Part shown: positions 41,319 to 48,735 of the stretch, in pieces
Numbering within the stretch: the stretch's first letter is position 1
How the letters are laid out: the number at the start of each line of letters is the position of its first letter
Translations under genes and position numbers: made by a program
Origin: Deltaproteobacteria bacterium
GTDB lineage: Bacteria > Myxococcota_A > Polyangia > Polyangiales > Ga0077539
Assembly: GCA_016218725.1 (NCBI GenBank)
Contig: JACRDB010000079.1
Span: forward strand, 1-50,121
Length of the DNA: 50,121 bases
Reading direction: 5' to 3'
Notes under the pieces: generated by a model
Seen by the model: only the letters and a program-made list of their open reading frames with translations
Told to the model about the DNA's origin: nothing
The model's database searches: none

Positions 41319-42818
41319 CTAGCGGTGCTGCGGGAACCCGAGGTTCACCCCGCGGTGCTTGGGGTCCGGCCAGCGGGTGATCACCACCTTGTTGCGGGTG
41401 TAGAACCGGAACCCGTCCCGGCCGTAGATGTGGTGGTCGCCAAAGAGCGAGGCCTTCCAGCCCCCGAAGGAGTAGTACGCCAGCGGCACCGGGATCGGCA
41501 CGTTCACCCCGACCATGCCCACCTGGATCTCGCTCTGGAAGCGCCGCGCCGCGCCGCCGTCGTTGGTGAACACCGCCACGCCGTTGGCGTACCGGTGCGC
41601 ATGCACGAGCCTCACGGCGTCTTCGTACCCGGGCACCCGCACCAGGGACAGCACCGGACCGAAGATCTCGTCGCTGTAGATGCTCATCTCCGGCGTCACC
41701 CGGTCGAAGAGCGTGGGGCCCAGGAAGTACCCCCCCTCGCGGCCCGGCACCTTGAGCGCGCGGCCGTCCGCCAGGAGCGCGGCGCCCGCGTCCACCCCCG
41801 CGGAGACGTAGCCCGCGACCTTGTCCCGGTGCTCGCGGGTGATCAAAGGGCCCATCTCCGCCGCGGGGTCCAGCCCGTCCCCCACCTTGAGCTTGCCGAT
41901 CCGCTCCAGGATCTTCGGCACCAGCTTGTCCGCCGCGTCGCCCACGCACACCAGCACGGAGATCGCCATGCAGCGCTCGCCCGCGGAGCCGTAGGCCGCG
42001 CTCACCGCCGCGTCGGCCGCCAGGTCCATGTCCGCGTCCGGCAGCACCACCATGTGGTTCTTGGCCCCCCCGAGGGCCTGCACCCGCTTGTGGTTCCGCG
42101 TGCCCGTCTCGTAGATGTACCGCGCGATGGGCGTAGACCCCACGAAGCTCACCGCGGCCACGTCCGGGTGCTCCAGCAAACGATCCACCGCCACCTTGTC
42201 ACCGTGCACGACGTTGAACACCCCGGGCGGTAGCCCCGCCTGCCGGAGGTACTCCGCGCACAGGTTCGTCACCGACGGGTCCTTCTCGCTCGGCTTCAAC
42301 ACAAACGTGTTGCCGCACGCGATCGCCACGGGGTACATCCACATCGGCACCATCGCCGGAAAATTGAAGGGCGTGATCCCCGCCACCACCCCCAACGGCT
42401 GCCGCAGGGAGTAGCTGTCAACTTCAGTTGACACGTTCTCGCTGAACTCGCCTTTGGTGAGTTCCGCGAGGCCGCAGGCGTACTCGATCACCTCCAGGCC
42501 GCGCTGGACCTCGCCGTGGGCGTCGGACAGGACCTTGCCGTGCTCCAGGGTGAGCTGCCGGGCGATGGCGTCGCGGTTCCTGTCCACCAGGTCCCGGTAG
42601 GCGAACAGCACCTTGGAGCGCTTTGCGATGGACGCCGTGGACCAGGACTGGGACGCCTTGCGGGCGGCCTCGACGGCCAGGTCCACGTCCTGGACGGAGG
42701 CAAAGGGCACGCGCCCGGAGGCCAGGCCGGTGGCGGGGTTGAAGACCTCTCCCTCCCGCCCGGAGGGGCGCGGGAGGGGTTCGTTGTTGACCCAGTGGGG
42801 GATGACCGTGGTGCTCAT
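41319..42818 (-). CDS. mmsA: CoA-acylating methylmalonate-semialdehyde dehydrogenase
   Basis: A 499-residue aldehyde dehydrogenase. The catalytic cysteine is in GSAGERCMA, the NAD-binding glycines in FVGSTPIARYIY, and the family features TPFNFPAMVPMWMYPVAIACGN and GEFSENVSTEVDSYS identify MmsA rather than a generic ALDH. It converts methylmalonate semialdehyde to propionyl-CoA and malonate semialdehyde to acetyl-CoA with CO2 release, the last step of thymine and uracil catabolism (and of valine). ATG 42818 has a -10-like TAGTGT (42834-42829) with TGG before it in the 36-nt gap behind the PilZ-like gene. A perfect dyad TGTCAACT-TC-AGTTGACA lies at 42416-42433, where the strand composition switches. 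Confidence 0.93.
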   Translation of the reverse strand: MSTTVIPHWVNNEPLPRPSGREGEVFNPATGLASGRVPFASVQDVDLAVEAARKASQSWSTASIAKRSKVLFAYRDLVDRNRDAIARQLTLEHGKVLSDAHGEVQRGLEVIEYACGLAELTKGEFSENVSTEVDSYSLRQPLGVVAGITPFNFPAMVPMWMYPVAIACGNTFVLKPSEKDPSVTNLCAEYLRQAGLPPGVFNVVHGDKVAVDRLLEHPDVAAVSFVGSTPIARYIYETGTRNHKRVQALGGAKNHMVVLPDADMDLAADAAVSAAYGSAGERCMAISVLVCVGDAADKLVPKILERIGKLKVGDGLDPAAEMGPLITREHRDKVAGYVSAGVDAGAALLADGRALKVPGREGGYFLGPTLFDRVTPEMSIYSDEIFGPVLSLVRVPGYEDAVRLVHAHRYANGVAVFTNDGGAARRFQSEIQVGMVGVNVPIPVPLAYYSFGGWKASLFGDHHIYGRDGFRFYTRNKVVITRWPDPKHRGVNLGFPQHR

Positions 42819-42854
42819 TGGGCCGAGGACACTACCACGCGGCCCGCGCGGGGA

Positions 42855-43625
42855 TCAGGTGGCCAGGACCTTCTTGCGGGCGGCCTGCACGACGTTGGGC
42901 GCCACCCCGTGGCCCTTGGCCATCTGCCGGAGGGCCTCCTGGGAGACGTGCTTCAAGGCCCGCACGGACAGGTCCCCGGGGGCCTTCGGGTTCCTGGCGA
43001 AGGCCTCCGCCACGCTGGCGCGGGTGAACCACTCGCCGCGCTCGGCGATGAGCTTGAGCACGTCCGGCGAGGCCTGGGGGTTCTTGGCGATGGCGATCAC
43101 CTCGTCCAGGGACAGCTGCGGGTTCTTGAGCACGTACGGGTGGAGGCTGCGGTTGCGGTCCCGGAGCACCGCGGCGCGCTCGTCTCTGCCTCCGTGGAGC
43201 GCCAGGTGGATCTTCTCCGGGCCCGAGAGGGAGTTCCAGCGTTGGAGCACCTCGCCGGGCTCGGCCTTCGGGGCCCTCGGGGCGGTGCTCGGGGTCTCCG
43301 AGGGCGCCGGGGCGAGGTCCGGGCGCTCGTGGAGGGTCTGGGCGTCCCGGGTGTCGGTAAAGGTATTCATGGCCACGCGGAGGGCGTCCACGGTGGGCTT
43401 TGGGACCGTGACGGCGACGCCCAGGGGGGGTGTCACGGCCAGCACCTGGCCCTCGAAGGTGTAACAGGCCCCCCCGTCCAGGCGGAGCTCCACGGGCACG
43501 CTGGAGCCATACTGGAGCCCCGCCGGGGGTTCGGCCTGCACCATGATCCCGCCCCGGGCGAGCTGCTGGTCCAGGTCCCGGCGGAGGTCTTCACGGCGGA
43601 ACCAGGTGATCCGAAGGACGGCCAT
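42855..43625 (-). CDS. PilZ-like/helical-repeat protein
   Basis: A 256-residue cytoplasmic protein. The first 80 residues (GIMVQAEPPAGLQYGSSVPV; LRLDGGACYTFEGQVLAVTPPLGVAVTV) resemble the PilZ-type domain widespread in myxobacteria, but no RxxxR c-di-GMP motif is evident. A Pro/Ala linker follows; the C-terminal 150 residues are HEAT-like helices with repeated N-P-x-x-S/A steps (LKNPQLSLDEVIAIAKNPQA; AFARNPKAPGDL). A near-perfect -10 box TACAAT (43637-43632) ends 6 nt before ATG 43625, so the mRNA is probably leaderless. It is upstream of mmsA on the same strand and divergent from the pyrimidine operon. Confidence 0.7.
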   Translation of the reverse strand: MAVLRITWFRREDLRRDLDQQLARGGIMVQAEPPAGLQYGSSVPVELRLDGGACYTFEGQVLAVTPPLGVAVTVPKPTVDALRVAMNTFTDTRDAQTLHERPDLAPAPSETPSTAPRAPKAEPGEVLQRWNSLSGPEKIHLALHGGRDERAAVLRDRNRSLHPYVLKNPQLSLDEVIAIAKNPQASPDVLKLIAERGEWFTRASVAEAFARNPKAPGDLSVRALKHVSQEALRQMAKGHGVAPNVVQAARKKVLAT

Positions 43626-43631
43626 GGGGCG

Positions 43632-43637
43632 ATTGTA
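43632..43637 (-). promoter_or_regulatory. -10 box TACAAT of the PilZ-like gene (leaderless)
   Basis: One base from TATAAT; the start codon follows after 6 nt, so transcription should begin at or next to the ATG. No clear -35 is visible. TGG-TACCGT at 43660-43668 on the other strand could drive the pyrimidine operon. Confidence 0.55.
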
Positions 43638-43728
43638 GCGCCTCCGGGGGGGCGGATCGTGGTACCGTCCCGGCGATTTCGCGGGGCCCGTCAGGTTCCG
43701 GGCGCCCGCGACCCACGGAGGTCACACC

Positions 43729-44604
43729 ATGGCGCGTGTTGTTCGCGGAGGACTGATCCAGTGCCGGAACCCCATCAACGACGAGGGGGTGACCGTTGCC
43801 CAGATCCAGCAGGCCGCGCTGGAGGCGCACCTGCCCTTCATTGAAGAGGCCGGGCAGAAGGGCGTCCAGCTCCTCTGCCTGCAGGAGATCTTCAACGGGC
43901 CGTACTTCTGCCCCTCGCAGGCGATCCGGTGGTACGACGCCGCGGAGAGCGTGCCGGGACCCAGCACGGAGGCGCTCCAGCCCCTGGCGCGCAAGCACTC
44001 CATGAGCATCGTGGTGCCGGTGTACGAGCGCGAGCAGGCGGGGGTGTACTACAACACCGCCGCGGTGCTGGACGCCGACGGGACCTACCTCGGGAAGTAC
44101 CGTAAGAACCACATCCCGCAGTGCAACCCGGGCTTCTGGGAGAAGTTCTATTTCAAGCCGGGCAACCTCGGGTACCCGGTGTTTCGCACCAAGTACGCCA
44201 TGGTGGGCGTGTACATCTGTTACGACCGGCATTTCCCCGAGGGCGCCCGGGCCCTGGGGCTCAATGGCGCGGAGGTCGTGTTCAACCCCTCGGCCACCGT
44301 GGCGGGGCTGTCGGAGTACCTCTGGAAGCTGGAGCAGCCCGCCCACGCCGTGGCCAACGGGTACTACGTCGGCGCCATCAACCGCGTGGGCACCGAGGCC
44401 CCCTGGGACATCGGCGAGTTCTACGGCCAGAGCTACTTCGTGGACCCCCGCGGGAAGTTCCTGGCCACGGCGTCCCGGGACCGGTCCGAGCTGGTCACCG
44501 CGGACCTGGACCTGGAGGTCATCGAAGAGGTGCGCCGGGTGTGGCAGTTCTACCGCGACCGCCGCCCGGACTCCTACGGCGACCTCACCCGGGCCGAGCG
44601 CTAG
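43729..44604 (+). CDS. beta-ureidopropionase (N-carbamoyl-beta-alanine amidohydrolase), nitrilase superfamily
   Basis: A 291-residue nitrilase-fold amidase. The catalytic triad is visible: Glu in LLCLQEIFNGPYF, Lys in YRKNHIPQ and Cys in VYICYDRHFPEGAR. The stretches YNTAAVLDADGTYLGKYRKN and FNPSATVAGLSEYLWKLE match beta-ureidopropionases more closely than N-carbamoylputrescine amidases. It hydrolyses N-carbamoyl-beta-alanine to beta-alanine, CO2 and ammonia, the third step of uracil breakdown. GGAGGT at 43717-43722, 6 nt before ATG 43729, is a strong ribosome binding site. It leads an operon with dihydropyrimidinase, preT and preA. No standard gene symbol is certain. Confidence 0.92.
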   Translation: MARVVRGGLIQCRNPINDEGVTVAQIQQAALEAHLPFIEEAGQKGVQLLCLQEIFNGPYFCPSQAIRWYDAAESVPGPSTEALQPLARKHSMSIVVPVYEREQAGVYYNTAAVLDADGTYLGKYRKNHIPQCNPGFWEKFYFKPGNLGYPVFRTKYAMVGVYICYDRHFPEGARALGLNGAEVVFNPSATVAGLSEYLWKLEQPAHAVANGYYVGAINRVGTEAPWDIGEFYGQSYFVDPRGKFLATASRDRSELVTADLDLEVIEEVRRVWQFYRDRRPDSYGDLTRAER

Positions 44605-44619
44605 ACGGAGGCCATGCCA

Positions 44620-46023
44620 ATGAGCGATCTCACGGTCCTTCGAGGCGGCACGGTGGTCACCGCCGTGGACACCTTCCCGGCGGATGTATGGCTGGAGGGC
44701 GGCACCATCCTGGCGCTCGCCCGGCACGACCAGGACCTGGGCTTCAGCCCGTCCCGTACGGTGGAGATCAACGCGCGGGGCAAATACGTCCTGCCCGGCG
44801 GCATCGACGCCCACACGCACCTGGACATGCCCTTCGGGGGCACCACCTCCAGCGATGACTTCGAGACCGGCACCCGCGCCGCGGCCCATGGGGGCACCAC
44901 CACCCTGGTGGACTTCGCCATCCAGACCAAGGGCCAGGCCCTCCGCCAGGGGCTCGACGCGTGGCACGCCAAGGCCGAGGGCAAGGCCGCCATTGACTAC
45001 GGCTTCCATATGATCACCACGGACGTGAACCCGTCCACGGTGGCGGAGATGGGCCAGCTCGTGCGCGAGGGCATCACGAGCTTCAAGCTCTTCATGGCCT
45101 ACCCCGGCGTGCTCTACGTAGACGACGGGCAGATCTTCCGCGCCATGCAGCGGGCCCGGGAGCTCGACGCGCTGATCTGCATGCATGCCGAGAACGGCAT
45201 CGCCCTGGACGTGCTCATCGAGCAGGCCCTGGCCCGCGGGGAGACGGCGCCGAAGTACCATTCGCTCTCGCGGCCGCAGATCGCCGAGGCCGAGGGCACG
45301 CACCGCGCGCTGTGCCTCGCGGAGATGGCAGGAGCGCCCGTGTACATCGTGCACCTGTCGGCCCCGAGGGCCCTGGAGAAGGTGCTGGAGGCCCGGGACC
45401 GCGGCCAGGCCGCCTTCGCGGAGACCTGCCCGCAGTACCTGTTCTGCTCCCTGGACGACCTGGCCAGGGAGGGCTTCGAGGGCGCCAAATACGTGTGTAC
45501 GCCGCCATTGAGGCCCCGGGAGATGCAGGCGGACCTCTGGCGGGGCCTGAAGACCAACGACCTCCAGGTGGTGAGCACGGACCACTGCCCGTTCTGCTTC
45601 AAGGGCCAGAAGGACCTCGGGCGCGAGTCCTTCGCCAAGATCCCCAACGGGATGCCCGGCGTGGAGACCAGGCTCTACCTCCTCTGGGACGGGGGCGTGA
45701 ACACCGGGAGAATCTCCATGAACCGCTTCGTGGAGATCACCTCCACGGCGCCGGCGAAGATCTTCGGGCTCTACCCCCGCAAGGGCACCGTGGCCGTCGG
45801 GGCCGACGCGGACCTGCTGGTCTGGGACCCGGAGAAGGTCCACACGCTGGACCACAAGAACATGCACATGCGCGTGGACTACTCGCCCTACGAGGGCAAG
45901 ACCGTGAAGGGCGGGCCCTCGCACGTCCTGTCTCGCGGCAAGGTGGTGATCGAGGACGGAGCCTTCAAGGGTCGGGCGGGCGACGGTCGCTTCGTCCGCC
46001 GCGGGACCTTCAACCTGTACTGA
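44620..46023 (+). CDS. hydA: dihydropyrimidinase (D-hydantoinase)
   Basis: A 467-residue cyclic amidohydrolase that opens 5,6-dihydrouracil or dihydrothymine to the N-carbamoyl amino acid. Metal ligands are present: HTHLDMPFGG, the carboxylated lysine in TSFKLFMAYPG, the His of CMHAENG and of VYIVHLSAP, and the Asp of STDHCPF. Length and order agree with the family. The GGAGG at 44607-44611 lies 8 nt before ATG 44620 but only 2 nt before ATG 44614, so 44620 is the better start. It follows the beta-ureidopropionase gene closely and precedes preT by 5 nt. Confidence 0.94.
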   Translation: MSDLTVLRGGTVVTAVDTFPADVWLEGGTILALARHDQDLGFSPSRTVEINARGKYVLPGGIDAHTHLDMPFGGTTSSDDFETGTRAAAHGGTTTLVDFAIQTKGQALRQGLDAWHAKAEGKAAIDYGFHMITTDVNPSTVAEMGQLVREGITSFKLFMAYPGVLYVDDGQIFRAMQRARELDALICMHAENGIALDVLIEQALARGETAPKYHSLSRPQIAEAEGTHRALCLAEMAGAPVYIVHLSAPRALEKVLEARDRGQAAFAETCPQYLFCSLDDLAREGFEGAKYVCTPPLRPREMQADLWRGLKTNDLQVVSTDHCPFCFKGQKDLGRESFAKIPNGMPGVETRLYLLWDGGVNTGRISMNRFVEITSTAPAKIFGLYPRKGTVAVGADADLLVWDPEKVHTLDHKNMHMRVDYSPYEGKTVKGGPSHVLSRGKVVIEDGAFKGRAGDGRFVRRGTFNLY

Positions 46024-46028
46024 GCGCG

Positions 46029-47378
46029 ATGACACACCCCTTCCCGCTGCCGCCGGAGGACCGCCGGCTGGAGACACGGCTCCCGGACGCCAAAGCCCGG
46101 TACAGCCCCGCCGAGGCCCGCGCCGAGGCCGAGCGCTGCATCGCCTGCCACGACGCCCCGTGCGTCAAAGCCTGCCCCACCGGCATCGACGTGCCGCTGT
46201 TCATCAAGAAGATCGCCACGGGCAACACCCGCGGCGCCGCGAAGACCATCCTCGACGCGAACATCCTCGGGTGGTCCTGCGGGCGCGTGTGCCCCGTGGA
46301 GGTCCTGTGCGCCGGGGCCTGCGTCTACAACGACTGGCACCGCGAGCCCATTCACATCGGCAAGCTCCAGCGCTTCGCCACCGAGTGGCTCCTGGACCAG
46401 GAGGCCAGCGGGGCCCCGAGGCTCCTCCAGCCGAAGGCCCGCCGCGCCGACGCCCGCTCCGTGGCCCTGGTGGGCGCGGGGCCCGCGTCCCTCGCGTGCG
46501 CCGCGCACCTCTCGCTGGAGGGCCACCGCGCGGTGATTCTTGAACGGGGGGCGCTCCCGGGGGGGCTCAACACCACGGGGGTGGCGCCGTACAAGCTCCA
46601 CGCCCAGGACTCGCTCCGGGAGGTGGAGTGGGTGCTCTCCCTCGGGGCGGAGCTCCAGACCGCCGTCGAGGTCGGTCGCACCGTCTCTGCCGAGGCGCTG
46701 CTGGCGCAGTACGACGCGGTGTTCCTGGGCCTCGGGCTCGGGGCGGACACCCGCCTCGGGGTCCCCGGCGAAGACGGCGAGGGCGTCCACGGGGCCACGG
46801 AGTACATTGAAAAGCTGAAGAATTCCGCGGACTTCAGTGTTTCGAGCGGGACCCGCGCGGTGGTCGTGGGCGGGGGCAACACGGCCATTGACGCCGCCCG
46901 GGAGCTGGCGGGCCTTGGGCTCCGGGAGGTGACCATGGTGTACCGCCGGGACGTGGCGCAGATGTCGGGCTACGCCCACGAGCTGGAGGGCGCTCGCCTC
47001 GCGGGGGTGCGCTTCCTGGAGCGCTCGCAGCCCGTGGCGGTGCGGCGAGACACTGGCGGCGGGGTGACGGGGTTGGAGCTGGCGCCCACGCGGGAGGGTA
47101 GGGTCACGGAGGGCGAGCGCCGGGTGGTGCCGTGCGACCTGGTGTTGCTGGCCATCGGGCAGAGCAAGCTCCGGTCGCTGGCGGCGCAGTTCCCGGGGGT
47201 CGCGCTGGACGCGCGGGGCTGCGTGGTGGTGGACCCGGTGACGAAGCGCACCGGGAGCGGAAAGGTCTACGCCGGCGGGGACTGCGTCAACGGCGGCAAG
47301 GAAGTGGTCAACGCGGTGGCCGACGGCAGGGACGCCGCGAGGGCCATGATGGCAGGCTGGAGCGTGCGCGATGGCTGA
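46029..47378 (+). CDS. preT: dihydropyrimidine dehydrogenase, PreT (FAD/NAD and Fe-S) subunit
   Basis: A 449-residue flavoprotein related to the small subunit of glutamate synthase. The N-terminal Fe-S cysteines lie in CIACHDAPCVKACPTG and CGRVCPVEVLCAGACVY; the FAD site is VALVGAGPASLACA, the NAD(P) site AVVVGGGNTAID, and the second FAD contact YAGGDCVNGGKEVVNAVADG. With PreA it forms the enzyme that interconverts uracil/thymine and their 5,6-dihydro forms with NAD(P)H; here it heads the catabolic pathway. ATG 46029 lies 5 nt after hydA, and the last 8 nt overlap preA, so the operon is tightly coupled. The sense strand becomes G-rich after an AT-richer stretch near 46800-46850. Confidence 0.92.
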   Translation: MTHPFPLPPEDRRLETRLPDAKARYSPAEARAEAERCIACHDAPCVKACPTGIDVPLFIKKIATGNTRGAAKTILDANILGWSCGRVCPVEVLCAGACVYNDWHREPIHIGKLQRFATEWLLDQEASGAPRLLQPKARRADARSVALVGAGPASLACAAHLSLEGHRAVILERGALPGGLNTTGVAPYKLHAQDSLREVEWVLSLGAELQTAVEVGRTVSAEALLAQYDAVFLGLGLGADTRLGVPGEDGEGVHGATEYIEKLKNSADFSVSSGTRAVVVGGGNTAIDAARELAGLGLREVTMVYRRDVAQMSGYAHELEGARLAGVRFLERSQPVAVRRDTGGGVTGLELAPTREGRVTEGERRVVPCDLVLLAIGQSKLRSLAAQFPGVALDARGCVVVDPVTKRTGSGKVYAGGDCVNGGKEVVNAVADGRDAARAMMAGWSVRDG

Positions 47379-48735
47379 CCTCTCGGTGGATTTCTGCGGG
47401 ATCAAGAGCCCCAACCCCTTCTGGCTGGCCTCGGCCCCGCCGGCCAACGGCGCCGAGCAGGTGCTCCGGGCCTTCGACGCGGGCTGGGGAGGGGCCGTGT
47501 GGAAGACCCTGGGGAACCCCATCGTGAACGTGTCCTCGCGCTTCGGCGCGGTGGACTATGGGCTCTCCAAGGTCATCGGCTTCAACAACATCGAGCTGAT
47601 CACGGACCGGCCCCTGGAGACGAACCTCAAGGAGATCCAGGCGGTCAAGAAGCGCTTCCCGAAGCATGCGGTGATCGCCTCGCTCATGGTGGAGACGCGC
47701 GCCGAGTGGAAGGAGCTCATCAAGCGCTGCGAGGACTCCGGCGCCGACGGGCTGGAGCTGAACTTCGGGTGCCCCCACGGGATGTGCGAGCGGGGCATGG
47801 GCTCCTCGGTGGGCCAGGAGCCCGCGGTGCTCACGGAGATCACCTCCTGGGCCAAGGAATTCGCCACCACGCCGGTGCTGGTGAAGCTCACGCCCAACAT
47901 CGGGGACATCACCGAGCCCGGCGCCGCGGCGGTGGCCGGGAGGGCCGACGGGCTCTCGCTCATCAACACCATCAAGTCCCTGGTGGGCGTGGACCTGGAG
48001 CGCCTGGTGCCCGTTCCCCGGGTGGGGCCCTGGAGCACCAACGGGGGCTACTGCGGCCCCGCGGTGAAGCCCATCGCGCTTCACATGGTGGCCGCGCTGG
48101 CGAGGGACCCCAGGGTGAAGATCCCCATCTCGGGCATCGGCGGGATCTCCACCTGGCGCGACGCGGCGGAGTTCATCGCCCTGGGGAGCACCTCCGTGCA
48201 GGTGTGCACCGCGGTGATGGTGCACGGGTACAAGATCATCGAGGACCTGTGCGAGGGCCTCTCGAACTTCCTGGACGAGCGGGGCATGACCCTGGCGCAG
48301 CTCCGCGGGAGCGCCGTGGGCAACTACCGCGAGTGGGGCGAGCTGGACCTGAACTACAAGGTCGTGGCCAAGATCGACCCGAAGCTCTGCATCGGGTGTC
48401 AGAAGTGCTACACGGCGTGCCTGGACGGCGCCCACCAGTGCATCCACACGAACGCGGGGCCGTGCCGGGCGTGGCACGGGGCGCCGGACCACGGCCGGGC
48501 CCCGAGGCTCGAGGCCTCCCCGGCGGTGCTTCACACGGCGCCCGGCGAGCCCGCGGCGCTGCGGGTGCCCGTGGTGGACGAGCACGAGTGCATCGGGTGC
48601 AACCTCTGCGCGCTGGTGTGCCCGGTGGACGGCTGCATCACCATGGCCGAGGTGCCCCACGAGGGCGGCACCGAGTGCTGGAACGACCGCGTCGCCGCGG
48701 GGCGGACAAAGGTCCCCGGCGGCCTCTGGGAGTAA
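47371..48735 (+). CDS. preA: dihydropyrimidine dehydrogenase, PreA (FMN) subunit
   Basis: A 454-residue protein: an FMN-binding TIM barrel like dihydroorotate dehydrogenase (FWLASAPPANG; LELNFGCPHGMCERGMGSS; KLTPNIGDITEPG; INTIKSLVGVD; GIGGISTWRDAAEFIALGS) and a C-terminal ferredoxin part with two [4Fe-4S] motifs (CIGCQKCYTAC; CIGCNLCALVCPVDGC). It reduces pyrimidine bases with electrons from PreT. The mammalian active-site loop reads GMGLACGQ with the proton-donor cysteine; here it reads GMGSSVGQ, so another residue (one of the serines) must act, or this is the bacterial norm. The C-terminus looks complete although a TnpB element begins just after the stop. Confidence 0.92.
   Translation: MADLSVDFCGIKSPNPFWLASAPPANGAEQVLRAFDAGWGGAVWKTLGNPIVNVSSRFGAVDYGLSKVIGFNNIELITDRPLETNLKEIQAVKKRFPKHAVIASLMVETRAEWKELIKRCEDSGADGLELNFGCPHGMCERGMGSSVGQEPAVLTEITSWAKEFATTPVLVKLTPNIGDITEPGAAAVAGRADGLSLINTIKSLVGVDLERLVPVPRVGPWSTNGGYCGPAVKPIALHMVAALARDPRVKIPISGIGGISTWRDAAEFIALGSTSVQVCTAVMVHGYKIIEDLCEGLSNFLDERGMTLAQLRGSAVGNYREWGELDLNYKVVAKIDPKLCIGCQKCYTACLDGAHQCIHTNAGPCRAWHGAPDHGRAPRLEASPAVLHTAPGEPAALRVPVVDEHECIGCNLCALVCPVDGCITMAEVPHEGGTECWNDRVAAGRTKVPGGLWE

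Noticed and set aside
42296..42311. CAACAC-AAAC-GTGTTG inverted repeat inside mmsA as a regulatory site
   Set aside because: It encodes conserved residues (GNTFVLKPSE region) in frame, has no second copy and no link to a start or end of a gene; the dyad at 42416 is better supported.
48531..48735. Disruption of preA by the insertion element
   Set aside because: The preA frame has both Fe-S motifs and ends in its own TAA before the element's hairpin; its C-terminus seems complete.
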